The notes under the pieces: model-generated
Databases searched by the model: none
Told to the model about the DNA's origin: nothing
Seen by the model: only the letters and a program-made list of their open reading frames with translations
Shown: one piece after another, positions 42,289 through 51,843 of the stretch
How positions within the stretch are numbered: position 1 is the first letter of the stretch
Layout of the letters: each line of letters opens with the position of its first letter
Origin: Anaerolinea sp.
GTDB taxonomy: Bacteria > Chloroflexota > Anaerolineae > Anaerolineales > Anaerolineaceae
Reading direction: 5' to 3'
DNA length: 64,000 nt
NCBI GenBank assembly: GCA_029975055.1
Contig: JARKPU010000051.1
Coordinates: 186,001 to 250,000 of the forward strand
Made by a program: the position numbers and the translations under genes

Positions 42289-42489
42289 ATGTTGGAGTTC
42301 ATGAAAGATTTCAAAGACGTGGGGCTTGTGATCGCAAGTGGAATCGTTGGTATTGGGCTGCTGGCTGTTGTTGCCCAGGTCACATTGTTCACGCTCGTTA
42401 CCATTCGGCGGTTACGCGCCTTACGCCGGAGGCCGGTGAAGATCGAGGTGCTGCCCGCTCCTGAAGTCAAGTACCTTCCGCGGATGTAG
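42289..42489 (+). CDS. Small single-span membrane protein
   Basis: A 66-residue peptide with one span (VGLVIASGIVGIGLLAVVAQVTLFTLVTI) and a basic cytoplasmic tail (RRLRALRRRPVKIEVL). GGAGG lies before the ATG. It resembles VirB3-like small proteins only in size and position before a VirB4-type gene. A long hairpin follows the stop. Confidence 0.55.
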   Translation: MLEFMKDFKDVGLVIASGIVGIGLLAVVAQVTLFTLVTIRRLRALRRRPVKIEVLPAPEVKYLPRM

Positions 42490-42497
42490 TCCGCGGG

Positions 42498-42544
42498 GGT
42501 CTTCTCAGCCCATCAGTCTGGCTGGTGGGCTGAGAAGACCTTTT
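42498..42544 (+). terminator. Hairpin with T-run ahead of the VirB4-like gene
   Basis: GGTCTTCTCAGCCCA (42498-42512) pairs perfectly with 42526-42540 around a 13-base loop and is followed by TTTT. The ribosome site of the next gene (AGGAG) begins right behind, so the hairpin could both attenuate transcription and separate expression of the small protein from the large ATPase. Confidence 0.65.
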
Positions 42545-42551
42545 AGGAGAA

Positions 42552-45500
42552 ATGATGTTCAAACGATTTACTGAAACGATCCAACAAGTAAGCCAAATCT
42601 GTCCTGCGTGGCTGCGGGGGCGGAACATTGCCATGCATGTTCCGGCTGATCTATCCGTTGAACAGTCCGGCGTGGAGTTCGTCGATGGTAAAGATCAGAT
42701 GGATTACTTGTGGTTTCGGGTGACGGAGTGGGAAGGTGGGAAAGCCTACTCGGGATATCGCGTCGTTCGCCTGTTGCAGCTCCGCTACATTCCACAGGAG
42801 GCGCGCGCAGATGCTGGGCTCCTGCAAAAGATGCGGACTGCACTGCGGGGAATGTATTCGGCAGGTGTCAATCTCGTTTATCTGGCCGCCGGCATTTTTG
42901 GCGGTGACGCTCCCATTGGTATTGTGCAATGTTATGGGGTCACAGTCTTCAACCAAGATCTGGAAACTGCCAAAGTCCAGTCATACAAGGACTTGCTGGC
43001 ACTGCGCTCCACGCTTTCAGGCGCTTACCGGCAGCTGCGCCTGGAACCGATCAACGTCCGGCTAGCGGATTGGATCTTCTCTGCCTTCCAGCGCATGCCC
43101 CATGCTCTGGTAGTCGTTGGGCATCCCGATCCACGTGAAAACGCGCGCGGTGGCGTACGTTCGTTGGGGGAACCGGTTGGGGATTCCGATCCATCGTCAC
43201 AGAACTACGCACTCCAGCAAAATGAATTGCTCTTCCGCGGGATGAGCGAACTGCGAGAAGATTTTTTGTTTGTCACGCTCACCTCTCCCCTTTCCATTCC
43301 GATTATCGTTCGAATGCTGACCGGACTTGCGGAAGAAACTTCAACATGGGCCTCATTACAGCAGGGTGTTCGCGGCGCAGCATTTGGGGTTTCACTGCCT
43401 GCAGCGCTGGTAGCCAGTGTTGCAGACCAGGCTTCTCGCTCTTTTTCAGAAAATACCGCCAACTCCACTACCCAGGGTGTTGCAGAAACAGAAGGGTTGG
43501 CAAATACGCAAGGCCAGGCGCATACCGTTGGCCACGCCTCTACTCGGGGATGGGCGCACACCATCAGCGAGGGAGAGAGCGTCACCAATGGCGCTTCGAC
43601 GACCAATGGCACCTCTGTGAGCGACGGCACGACGGTAACAGATGGTAGCTCCCATTCCGAAGGCTCCGCTTCGATGTCTTCACACTCGGATTCTTTCTCA
43701 TGGGGTTTACGGGGATCGTTAGAGCCGGTCGGGATCGGGATTGGCGGGGGCGTCAACTGGGGATCGGTGGATAGCTTCGGATCGAGCAGCAGCTCCTCTG
43801 ACAGCACAATGCATTCCGAGTCGACCAGTCACGTTGAAACAGTCAGCCAATCGAATACACAGTCTCATGCCGTCACGCAGAGCAGGTCGGAAGCCTGGAC
43901 TACTTCCGGGTCAGAAACCGATTCCGTTTCTGATACGACCAGCCAATCCCAAACCGAAAGCCAGTCCACAACACACTCAACTGCCAACAGCCATACCAAT
44001 GGCCTGGCAATGGGACAGAGCCTGGGGCGGGGTTTGAGCAATGGGCTATCCGTGGCTATTGCCCCTTCGTTTTCGATCTCGAATAGTCACCAATGGCAGT
44101 TTGATCCGGCCATCATGGTCACGCAAATTTTGCGCACCCAGCAGCGCCTGCTGGACATGGCCAGCCGCGAAGGGGCTTACTATACCGACGTATATGCCCT
44201 GGCCAGCACCCCACAAGGAAAACAAGCCTTGATGGGCTTGATCGCGGAAGCGTTTCACGGAACAGAAGACGTGGTGACCGGTGTGCAGGTGCGCGATTTG
44301 AACGAGGAAGAAAGCGCCTATATCTCCTTGCATGCCAGAGCTTTCACGCCTTCCACCCGGATAGAAGAGATTCCGCAAGTGATCTCCGGTTACGCCGATT
44401 CGACCATTCTTAACATGCTGCAAGTGGCCGCCTATACCGCGCCAGGCATGTACGAAGAAGGTACAGCCATCACGACGCAGGAAGCGACGCCTCCCTTTGC
44501 CTTTTATCCGGCGATGCCCGGTGAGGTCGTTCTTGGATACCAGTGGTCGAGCGAGACCGGACAGCTATCCAATACGCTGCTGCGGCTATCCGCGGACCGG
44601 CACTTCCACACCGCCTTTGTTGGCGATACCGGCTTTGGTAAGAGTGTGGCCGCCGAGCGCTTGGCTTATGAAACGACCCTCCATTGGCACTATCGCACCG
44701 TGATCCTTGATTTTGGCCAGGGCTGGCGAAAAGCATTGCGCTGGCCAGGGCTGGAAGCTCGCGTTGACGTTCGCCAGCTCTATCCCGGCGCGCCGCGGCC
44801 GCTTCGCTGGAACTTTTTGCAAATTCCCCAGCGTATCGACGCATCCCGTTACCGGTCGCTCGTGGCTGAATTGTTTGCCAATGCAGGCTGCATGGGCGCC
44901 CGCCAGCTTGGATTCATGCGGCGCGCGTTGACCGAACTGTATTTGGAACAGGGGGTCTTGACCTCTGATTTTGCCCTACAAGGGGGCAAGTGGGGCAGGC
45001 TTCAAGATGAGGCCGAGGTGCGTCTGATCCAGGAGAAGCGAGACGCGAACCGCATCCCGGGTAGAGTGCAGCTCGATACACGCATCGAGGAACTAACCCC
45101 TTTAGAACTCCAGGCGCTGGCGATCCACCGCAGCAAGGTGATTAGCCCGGCGGATTGGGTCGCCCGTCTGAAGAAATTCCTGGATGGCATCAAGTATGAC
45201 CAGAGCAGCAAAACCAGCCTGGAGGGAGTATTGCTCCGTTTGGAGCCGTTTTCGGAAGGCCAGATGGCGTATCAATATGGGCCTGGAGCAGACGCGATTG
45301 CGGTCGAAAACCTGGGTCTGGCGGGAAGTTCGAGCGATCCCTGGGGCATGGCTGTGATCGAGGGGGGCGCGGAAATGGACGAGTACCCGAAAGCAGCTCT
45401 CCTTTCTTTGCTGGCCACCATCCTGTACTTTGATGCCGTATCCCGCCGGCGCGAATCGCTGGCCGGAACGCGTTTTCCGCCGCTGCAGATCTTCTTCGAG

Positions 45501-45983
45501 GAGGCCAACAAAATCCTGTCGGGTGTTTCCGGCGGCGCTGCATCCGACAGTTCCTCCAAAGATGGGGCCAATTCCGTGAGCTCCATCCTTCAGGCGATGT
45601 GGCGGGATGGCCGGAAGTACCGCATTTTCCTACACCTGTTGGGGCAGACGGTGAGCGAACTGCCCGAAGGGATTTTGGCTTCTTGTGCCAACATCTTCGT
45701 TTTTCAAACCAAGAACCCACGCGACCGTGACCTGATCCTGCCGCATCTCGGTCGTAGTGAGAAAGGTATGGTCAACACCAATTACAAGCGATACCTGGCG
45801 CGTATCCCAAAGACCTACGCTGTAGCCAAACTGGGTTATAGCGAGGACGTTTATCAGTTGGAACCACTCCTGATCCGCCCTTTACTGGTTCCTGGAACGG
45901 AGCCTTCAGATCAGGACATCGTCGAAACGTTGGGAATGGGCTTGCCCTTCTCGCGTGAAGAAATCAGCCAATTATTCGATTAA
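42552..45983 (+). CDS. VirB4/HerA-like transfer ATPase with serine-rich insertion
   Basis: A 1143-residue protein. Residues 1-290 are an N-terminal domain of unknown type (EWEGGKAYSGYRVVRLLQL). Residues about 295-515 are a low-complexity insertion dominated by Ser, Thr, His, Gln and Gly, with repeated SxT, SHSxS and QSxS patterns. The C-terminal ATPase has Walker A GDTGFGKS (691-698), a strand TVILDFGQGWRKAL, Walker B LQIFFEEANK (978-987) with the Glu pair, and a downstream arginine region RDLILPHLGRSE. This is the VirB4/TraC/HerA class that energises type IV secretion and conjugation. The unusual insertion has no counterpart in typical VirB4. Confidence 0.8.
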   Translation: MMFKRFTETIQQVSQICPAWLRGRNIAMHVPADLSVEQSGVEFVDGKDQMDYLWFRVTEWEGGKAYSGYRVVRLLQLRYIPQEARADAGLLQKMRTALRGMYSAGVNLVYLAAGIFGGDAPIGIVQCYGVTVFNQDLETAKVQSYKDLLALRSTLSGAYRQLRLEPINVRLADWIFSAFQRMPHALVVVGHPDPRENARGGVRSLGEPVGDSDPSSQNYALQQNELLFRGMSELREDFLFVTLTSPLSIPIIVRMLTGLAEETSTWASLQQGVRGAAFGVSLPAALVASVADQASRSFSENTANSTTQGVAETEGLANTQGQAHTVGHASTRGWAHTISEGESVTNGASTTNGTSVSDGTTVTDGSSHSEGSASMSSHSDSFSWGLRGSLEPVGIGIGGGVNWGSVDSFGSSSSSSDSTMHSESTSHVETVSQSNTQSHAVTQSRSEAWTTSGSETDSVSDTTSQSQTESQSTTHSTANSHTNGLAMGQSLGRGLSNGLSVAIAPSFSISNSHQWQFDPAIMVTQILRTQQRLLDMASREGAYYTDVYALASTPQGKQALMGLIAEAFHGTEDVVTGVQVRDLNEEESAYISLHARAFTPSTRIEEIPQVISGYADSTILNMLQVAAYTAPGMYEEGTAITTQEATPPFAFYPAMPGEVVLGYQWSSETGQLSNTLLRLSADRHFHTAFVGDTGFGKSVAAERLAYETTLHWHYRTVILDFGQGWRKALRWPGLEARVDVRQLYPGAPRPLRWNFLQIPQRIDASRYRSLVAELFANAGCMGARQLGFMRRALTELYLEQGVLTSDFALQGGKWGRLQDEAEVRLIQEKRDANRIPGRVQLDTRIEELTPLELQALAIHRSKVISPADWVARLKKFLDGIKYDQSSKTSLEGVLLRLEPFSEGQMAYQYGPGADAIAVENLGLAGSSSDPWGMAVIEGGAEMDEYPKAALLSLLATILYFDAVSRRRESLAGTRFPPLQIFFEEANKILSGVSGGAASDSSSKDGANSVSSILQAMWRDGRKYRIFLHLLGQTVSELPEGILASCANIFVFQTKNPRDRDLILPHLGRSEKGMVNTNYKRYLARIPKTYAVAKLGYSEDVYQLEPLLIRPLLVPGTEPSDQDIVETLGMGLPFSREEISQLFD

Positions 45984-46002
45984 TCAAAATTGGAGGATAG
46001 GG

Positions 46003-46899
46003 ATGGAACAGAAGAAACGCTCGCCGTTTCTGGCAATTGCTCTTGCGGTAGTCATCGGCCTGATGGTTATTGCTTTGTTGAATGGGTTTATACGACCAAC
46101 CCAGGTAGTGGTCGCCAAGGTTGCGGTCGCACCTGGAACAATTCTCATGGCCGACCTGGTGGAACTGCGCTCTATACCGGCAGCCGCGAAACCGGCCGGC
46201 GCGTTTAGCAAGGTAGAAGAAGTGGAAGGGAAAATGCTGGCAGTTGGCCGCACGCCGGGTGACTTTATTCTCTCGTCCGTTTTAGGGGAAGCATCGGCAG
46301 CCGGCATTCCCTCCGAATTGGAACCCGGCCACGTTGCGCTAGCCATCAACGTCAACCTGGCTTCGGGAGTTGCCGGCGTTCTCCGCCCTGGTCAAACCGT
46401 GACGATCATTGGGATGCTCACGCCAGACGTGTTGCAGGATGCAGTGTCGGTGATGCCCGCGCCTTATCCACAGGATGTCTCGCTCACTCCTGCGGTTGGC
46501 CTGGCGACTGCAACGCCCACGCCGACGCCCGCTCCGCCTTCTGCTCCCATTGCTCGGCTGGCGATTAGCGGCCTGAAGGTCTTGATGGTTCCGCAGTCGT
46601 TCCGCTACGAAGAACTACCAGCAGGCAGTTCTGAGGAACAACTCTATTCCTCCGCACGCACCACAATGGCCGCGCAGGGTAACAGCGTAATCGTGCTGGA
46701 CGTGCCTACTAGCTTGGTGGAGGTCGTCCCCGGGCTGCGGCTGAACCCGGTTTCGCTGCTGGCCGCACTCAACCAGTATGGCACGCTGCACCTGGCCCTT
46801 GAACCCGCGGCTGGACTGGACGCCAAAGATGTGGTCACGCTGAATCTCGGCGATCTGTACCAATCGCTCAATGAAGTTCGTGGCAAAGAGGACCGGTAG
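46003..46899 (+). CDS. CpaB/RcpC-like SAF-domain protein (operon B)
   Basis: A 298-residue protein starting at the ATG after GGAGGATAGGG. It has a membrane anchor (FLAIALAVVIGLMVIALLNGF), an SAF domain (VVVAKVAVAPGTILMADLVELRSIP, VGRTPGDFILSSVL) and a C-terminal RcpC domain (HVALAINVNLASGVAGVLRPGQTVTIIGML), separated by a Thr/Pro linker (ATPTPTPAPPSAP). Same role as the paralogue in operon A. Confidence 0.85.
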   Translation: MEQKKRSPFLAIALAVVIGLMVIALLNGFIRPTQVVVAKVAVAPGTILMADLVELRSIPAAAKPAGAFSKVEEVEGKMLAVGRTPGDFILSSVLGEASAAGIPSELEPGHVALAINVNLASGVAGVLRPGQTVTIIGMLTPDVLQDAVSVMPAPYPQDVSLTPAVGLATATPTPTPAPPSAPIARLAISGLKVLMVPQSFRYEELPAGSSEEQLYSSARTTMAAQGNSVIVLDVPTSLVEVVPGLRLNPVSLLAALNQYGTLHLALEPAAGLDAKDVVTLNLGDLYQSLNEVRGKEDR

Positions 46900-46902
46900 A
46901 GC

Positions 46903-48222
46903 ATGGGCGACAAAGTCACGTTGATGCTGGCCGGGGCAGGACACGAGGCCGTGTATTACCAGATGCAGCCGGCCTTTCTCACCGATGAACGATTCTCGGT
47001 AGCGACCCACGCCACCCAGTGGTCCGCATTTGAGCCGAATTTACAGCAAATGCAGCCAGACCTGGTTATCGTGCAGGCAGAAATTGCACCCGGGCCAGAT
47101 GTGCTCTTGCCGGTGCTCTCTCGACTGCAAGCCTGGAATGGTGTCGCAATCGTCATTCTCCCGATTGCCTTGAAGGACATGGAGGGAATCTATCGGGCGG
47201 CGTCCGCCGTTGTGCGGGGCGTGTACATCGCTCCTGTTTCTTGGGTTGAGGTTGCGCAGGCGGGGTACAGCGCCGTGATGACGGAGCGTGCTCGCTTGAC
47301 CAATACCGCTCCTTTACAGCAGGTCCTGGCTGCATCTGCCTCCATTGGTGGAGGCGGCGCTTATCCCTCGATGGTGACAGGAACCAAACGAATTGCGGTG
47401 ATCTCACATGCGGGCGGGGCGGGTTGTTCCACGATTGCAGAAAACCTGGCGTATGTGCTCAAAGTCCAGAACAGTGTTCAAACCTTGCTTTTATCTCTGG
47501 GACTGCCACCTGCGGCTGTTCCGCATCTCAAACTCAAAATTGCTCCCACGGTTCAAGAATATCTGGAGCGTCCGGGGAGAGCTTCACTCCAGGCCGCGCT
47601 TCAATCGCGCGAAGGTCTTGAAGTTTTGCTTTCACCAGACACGTCAGCCGCGTACCTAAAAGCGGATGAGACGTCACGCCGGGACGCGCGCGAACCAGGC
47701 AGTATTTATTCGATGCTGCTCGATTGCGAAAATGGGCGGTATGCCGCGATCGTCATGGACATTCCATCTCACGAGGATACCTGGACGATCCATCCGCTGG
47801 TGTTTGCCAACACCATTCTGATCGTTGCCCGGCCTACGTTGGCGGACTGCTCCGCCGTGCGCCACACCCTGAACCTGCTGCTTTACGGGTTGAGAGAAGA
47901 AAACCGGAAACCCAAAGAGTCTATCTTCCTGGTTCTCAATCAGGCATCAGAACGGTCCGGTTTGACCCCACGCAGCATTCAAGAAACGCTGCTGGATGCT
48001 GTCGGATGGGCGCCGCCGATTGCGGCCATTATTCCCTACGATCCGGCCGTTACACAAGCCCAGGACAGTTTTCTCATTCCCGTAACGCGTTCCGAGCCGT
48101 TTGCCAAAGGCATCCAGTCACTGATCCAGGTGCTCTTCCCAAATCTGAGCCGCACGATGGGACAGGGAAATGCGAGCAATAAAAGCGTTTTGCGGCTGCC
48201 CCGCATCCGGATTGGAGGGTAG
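46903..48222 (+). CDS. TadZ/CpaE-like protein with defective P-loop (operon B)
   Basis: A 439-residue protein: residues 1-135 receiver-like, residues 160-439 ParA/MinD-type fold. The P-loop reads HAGGAGCSTIAENLA (169-183), with Cys175 where the ATP-binding Lys belongs, so ATP hydrolysis is probably lost or greatly changed. Walker B-like YAAIVMDIPS remains. TadZ proteins act as polar landmarks in which ATP binding is not always conserved. Located three bases after cpaB and before cpaF. Confidence 0.78.
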   Translation: MGDKVTLMLAGAGHEAVYYQMQPAFLTDERFSVATHATQWSAFEPNLQQMQPDLVIVQAEIAPGPDVLLPVLSRLQAWNGVAIVILPIALKDMEGIYRAASAVVRGVYIAPVSWVEVAQAGYSAVMTERARLTNTAPLQQVLAASASIGGGGAYPSMVTGTKRIAVISHAGGAGCSTIAENLAYVLKVQNSVQTLLLSLGLPPAAVPHLKLKIAPTVQEYLERPGRASLQAALQSREGLEVLLSPDTSAAYLKADETSRRDAREPGSIYSMLLDCENGRYAAIVMDIPSHEDTWTIHPLVFANTILIVARPTLADCSAVRHTLNLLLYGLREENRKPKESIFLVLNQASERSGLTPRSIQETLLDAVGWAPPIAAIIPYDPAVTQAQDSFLIPVTRSEPFAKGIQSLIQVLFPNLSRTMGQGNASNKSVLRLPRIRIGG

Positions 48223-48224
48223 GC

Positions 48225-49526
48225 ATGAACGGATTGTTGGGTCTGTATAACAATGATCCGCTTACGGCAATCCCTTCTGCAGAGGTTCGGAACGAGATCA
48301 TTAACGAAGTGATCGATCTGGTAAACCAGGAGTTCCCACCGGCGACGCTGCAAGCGCCCACCGACCAGGACCGCCAGAAAATCTCTGAACGCGTGCTTTC
48401 TTTGATTGGGATGGCCCTTCGGCGGAGAAACTCCCGTCCCGGCATGCCATATGAAACCTCACTAGCAGAAGAGCTGACCCGCCGCCTGATCGGCCTCGGA
48501 TTTCTAGATCTGTTGCTGCCTCCAACCCGTAACGATCTTTCGGAAATCTGCGTCTATTCAAGCGGCCTGGTGCAGGTGATGCGGAAAGGCAGCGTACGCT
48601 GGGAAACGATCGAGCTGCGCCCGGATCCAGGAGAAATCTGGCGGGTGCTGGACCGGTTATTGGGCCCACAGAATAAAACCCTGAACGAAGCCAATCCAAC
48701 CATCAATGCCAAACTCCCGGCGACGCCCCATAATCCTGGCGGTGGACGGATCAAGGCGCTGCATCCGGTGATTGCACCACCGGGCCGGAACCCGAGTATC
48801 AATCTGCGTCTTTACGAGCAAAAACCGGTCCGGCCAGAGTGGATTCTGGAAAAAGGCGTTATGAGCGCCGAGATGATGGCGACAGTGGAAGCGGCCATGC
48901 AAGCAGGCTGCCGGATCTTGATCACCGGTGGGACGCGCACGGGAAAGACGACGCTGCTTTCCGCGATCTGCAATTTCCTTCCACAAGGGTGGCGAATCGT
49001 GAAAATCGAAGACCCTGAAGAAATTTGGATCGACCGGCAGACGGTGCAGACAGTTGAAGCGCGACCCCAAGCGGTTGGGACGGAAGTTCGGCCCTATACC
49101 CTGGCAGATGGCGTCGATGATGCCATGCGCATGTCGCCAGACTACTTAATTATCGGCGAGGTGCGGGATGGTAGAGCGGCAATGAGTCTTTTCCGTGCGT
49201 TGATGACCGGCCACAGTGGCGCCTGCACCTTCCACGCCGACAGCCCGCGCGAAGCAGCACGCCGGTTAGCTACTGTGATGGGCGCTGATTCGGGCGTGCG
49301 TCCACATGAGGCAAACCAGATGATTGCGGATTCTGTAGACCTATTGATCCAGATTGGCATACGCAACGAGGTCCGCCGGGTGCTGTCGATCAGCAATATC
49401 TCGCGGGAACTGAAAAGTGGAGAAGTGTGGTTTGAGCCTATTTTCCGATTTTCGGATCGAGGGACTGGCATGGGGTTGTGCTGGGAAAAGGTCGGCGAGC
49501 TGCACTCTCGTAATGAATTTGATTGA
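48225..49526 (+). CDS. tadA: CpaF/TadA-type secretion ATPase (operon B)
   Basis: A 433-residue ATPase. N-domain RLIGLGFLDLLLPPTRNDLSEICVYSSGLVQVM; Walker A GGTRTGKTT (235-243, catalytic Lys241); Asp-box IVKIEDPEEIWI; Walker B SPDYLIIGEVRDGRA; His-box GACTFHADSPREAARRL. It is closer to classical CpaF than the operon A enzyme. It follows the TadZ-like gene by two bases and precedes tadB. Confidence 0.9.
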   Translation: MNGLLGLYNNDPLTAIPSAEVRNEIINEVIDLVNQEFPPATLQAPTDQDRQKISERVLSLIGMALRRRNSRPGMPYETSLAEELTRRLIGLGFLDLLLPPTRNDLSEICVYSSGLVQVMRKGSVRWETIELRPDPGEIWRVLDRLLGPQNKTLNEANPTINAKLPATPHNPGGGRIKALHPVIAPPGRNPSINLRLYEQKPVRPEWILEKGVMSAEMMATVEAAMQAGCRILITGGTRTGKTTLLSAICNFLPQGWRIVKIEDPEEIWIDRQTVQTVEARPQAVGTEVRPYTLADGVDDAMRMSPDYLIIGEVRDGRAAMSLFRALMTGHSGACTFHADSPREAARRLATVMGADSGVRPHEANQMIADSVDLLIQIGIRNEVRRVLSISNISRELKSGEVWFEPIFRFSDRGTGMGLCWEKVGELHSRNEFD

Positions 49527-49537
49527 AAGGAGTAGAA

Positions 49538-50419
49538 ATGACAGGCATCATTGTTTTGATCGGAGTGCTCTGTGTGGTCATCGTCTTATACCTTGCTTAT
49601 CCTCAGAAACGTTCCGTTGGCCGGCTGGCCGAGCTATATTCCGTCGATTCGCTGCGCACCCTGTCGGATCTGAATCCGAACTCCCTGGAATACCGGCTGA
49701 TGGCGTCTGGCATTAATTACCGCCCGGTGACCTGGCAGTTACTCTGCCTCTCCGCAGGAACCGCGGCTGCTGCAGTAACCTGGTTGGTATTACCGGGGCT
49801 GCCGGCATTGGTGGTGGGTGGAATCGCCTACTATCTCCCGAATGCCTGGCTGGACGATAAGGTGAAAAGTCGAGGGCGCGAAATTGATAAATGCTTGCCC
49901 ATCGCGATTGGCCGGATTGCAGCCGGTCTGCTGGCAAGCGGCTCGGTCCCCGATGTGCTTCAGCAAGTAGGGCAATCACTTCAGATCGAAGCAGCCAACC
50001 CGCTGACGCCCGAATTGATGCTCACCGCGACGGAACTTCGAACAAAAGACCGGCGAGAAGCTCTCCGAAATCTGGCCCAGCGGTCCCCTTCGGTTTCTCT
50101 GGCAAACCTGGCCCAGCTACTGGAGGGATATTCCGAGGCTGGCGGCGCAAGATACGCGAGTGTCTTGATGGATATTTCGCAACGCGTTCAGCAAATCTTG
50201 ATCGCACGCAACCGCGCTCAGGCGAAAGCGGGAGACTCGGTTGTCTCGACGCGGGTCCTACCGGGGGTTCTCCTGCTCATTATCGTTTACCTATCTTCAG
50301 ACCCGATGGTGCAGCAATCGCTGCACGCTTTCCCCGTGCAGATCGCTATTGCTCTAACGATGGCAGCCATGATTATTGGGTATTTTGTGATGCGGTCGAT
50401 GGTTTTGGAGGCGGTATGA
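49538..50419 (+). CDS. tadB: TadB-like platform protein (operon B)
   Basis: A 293-residue protein starting at the ATG after AAGGAGTAGAA; an in-frame TTG 15 bases upstream is less likely. Spans at residues 3-20, 70-90 and 265-290 surround a cytoplasmic helical domain with EIDKCLPIAIGRIAAGLLASGSVPDVLQQVGQSL, the type II secretion F pattern. Four-base overlap with tadC. Confidence 0.82.
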   Translation: MTGIIVLIGVLCVVIVLYLAYPQKRSVGRLAELYSVDSLRTLSDLNPNSLEYRLMASGINYRPVTWQLLCLSAGTAAAAVTWLVLPGLPALVVGGIAYYLPNAWLDDKVKSRGREIDKCLPIAIGRIAAGLLASGSVPDVLQQVGQSLQIEAANPLTPELMLTATELRTKDRREALRNLAQRSPSVSLANLAQLLEGYSEAGGARYASVLMDISQRVQQILIARNRAQAKAGDSVVSTRVLPGVLLLIIVYLSSDPMVQQSLHAFPVQIAIALTMAAMIIGYFVMRSMVLEAV

Positions 50420-51270
50420 CGGCACTTGTATATCTGATTGGGATTGCTACCTTTGCACTGATCATGTTGCTGACAGTGGAGTTTGTTCCTTCTTCACCGG
50501 CAGGAAGATTGGCTGACACGCTCACCCCGGGGCAGGTGGAACTGACCGGGTGGCGGAGGTCACTGGCAATTCTGGACAAACCCGTCTCCCGGTGGACGCC
50601 GATCCGTTTCTTACAGAAAGCGAAGGCGGACCTTTATTGGGCGCATCTGGTGGGGAAATGGACAGGCTGGAACGACGTCCAGTTTCTGTCGCTGCGATTA
50701 GCGGCAGGCGTAGCTGGTTTTGTGATCGGCAGCCTGGTGTTCAACGCCCTACCCGTTGCGCTCATTGCCGGATTTATTGCCTTTCAATTCCCTGCCATGT
50801 CGTTGAATGGTGTCGCCCGGCGTACCCGCCGGCAGTTTCAGGCGCAGCTCCCCGAATTTATCCAGCTTGTCTCTGCGCAAATGTCTGCAGGCGTTTCTAT
50901 GGAAGAAGCCTTGAACCGGACTGCCCAGGCACAGAGCCTGGTTGGGAAGTGGATGCGTTACGTCATCCAGATGGCGCAAGGACGTGGGCTGATTGAGCAG
51001 ATGCAGCGCGAAGCGCAGGAATCGCTCATGCCTGAATTGATTGGCATGGCTGTGCAGTTGGACTTTATCCGTAAAGGCACGGCGCAGCAGCAACTTATGG
51101 GCCAGCTTGCGATGAGCATTGCCGCAGATTACATTGGCGGGGCGGAACAGCGCGCCGAAAAAGTCGGCTCGGAACTGGTGATACCGATGGTGATCTTCTA
51201 CTTCCTGCCGTTCATGGTCACATTGCTGGCAGTGATTGGCTGGCCAATTTTCACCAACATGGGCAGGTAG
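50416..51270 (+). CDS. tadC: TadC-like platform protein (operon B)
   Basis: A 284-residue type II secretion F-type protein: RQFQAQLPEFIQLVSAQMSAGVSMEEALNRTAQAQ is the typical cytoplasmic motif, and LRLAAGVAGFVIGSLVF and VIPMVIFYFLPFMVTLLAVIGWPIF are membrane spans. The start overlaps the tadB stop (ATGA). Confidence 0.85.
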   Translation: MTALVYLIGIATFALIMLLTVEFVPSSPAGRLADTLTPGQVELTGWRRSLAILDKPVSRWTPIRFLQKAKADLYWAHLVGKWTGWNDVQFLSLRLAAGVAGFVIGSLVFNALPVALIAGFIAFQFPAMSLNGVARRTRRQFQAQLPEFIQLVSAQMSAGVSMEEALNRTAQAQSLVGKWMRYVIQMAQGRGLIEQMQREAQESLMPELIGMAVQLDFIRKGTAQQQLMGQLAMSIAADYIGGAEQRAEKVGSELVIPMVIFYFLPFMVTLLAVIGWPIFTNMGR

Positions 51271-51273
51271 ACC

Positions 51274-51843
51274 ATGGAAACCATGAAAAACTTGCTCGGA
51301 TTTGCATTCTTCTTCACGGTGGCCATCTTATCAGAATGGTCGGCCTGGAAAACGCCAACCATTCTGGCCTGGATAGTTGCCCTACACAACCTGTTGCTCG
51401 CCATAATTTACCTTCTGCGGCAACCGGCCAATTCTTATGATCGAACTGGGCTCTGGCTGGGCCTGGTTGCCGCCCTGCTTCCATCGGTAAACGCCCTTCC
51501 ACATTCGCTACCGCCGATCGCTTTGTTCGTAGGGTTAGCCAGCTATGGCCTCATTCTTTGGTCCCTCTGTACGTTGGGGCCGGCATTTGGCGTTGCTCCT
51601 GCTGATCGTGGGCTGGTCGTACAAGGCCCCTATCGTTTTGTACGACACCCGATGTACTTGGGTGAGTTGGTTTTGCGCTTTGTTCTGGTCGCTACTTCAC
51701 CGCAGCCTGTTCTGGCTGTGCTGTTTGCCATGACCCTGGTTGTGATCCAGGTGGCCCGAATATTAAGAGAAGAGAAGGTTATTCGTGGTTACCGGTTGTA
51801 TGCGAGCTGGATTCGCTGGCGATTACTCCCCGGAGTATGGTGA
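51274..51843 (+). CDS. Isoprenylcysteine/phospholipid methyltransferase-like membrane protein
   Basis: A 189-residue polytopic protein with the family signature GLVVQGPYRFVRHPMYLGELV (RHPxY) and the C-terminal REEKVIRGYRLYASWIRWRLLPG. It belongs to the PEMT/ICMT superfamily that methylates lipids or isoprenylated cysteines using S-adenosylmethionine. Its presence in a pilus operon, and 4 kb from a peptide-isoprenylation cassette, is worth noting; the substrate is not known. Confidence 0.7.
   Translation: METMKNLLGFAFFFTVAILSEWSAWKTPTILAWIVALHNLLLAIIYLLRQPANSYDRTGLWLGLVAALLPSVNALPHSLPPIALFVGLASYGLILWSLCTLGPAFGVAPADRGLVVQGPYRFVRHPMYLGELVLRFVLVATSPQPVLAVLFAMTLVVIQVARILREEKVIRGYRLYASWIRWRLLPGVW

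Noticed and set aside
49891..50415. Long upstream extension of the operon B tadC frame
   Set aside because: It overlaps tadB in another frame; the ATG at 50416, overlapping the tadB stop, is the normal coupled start.
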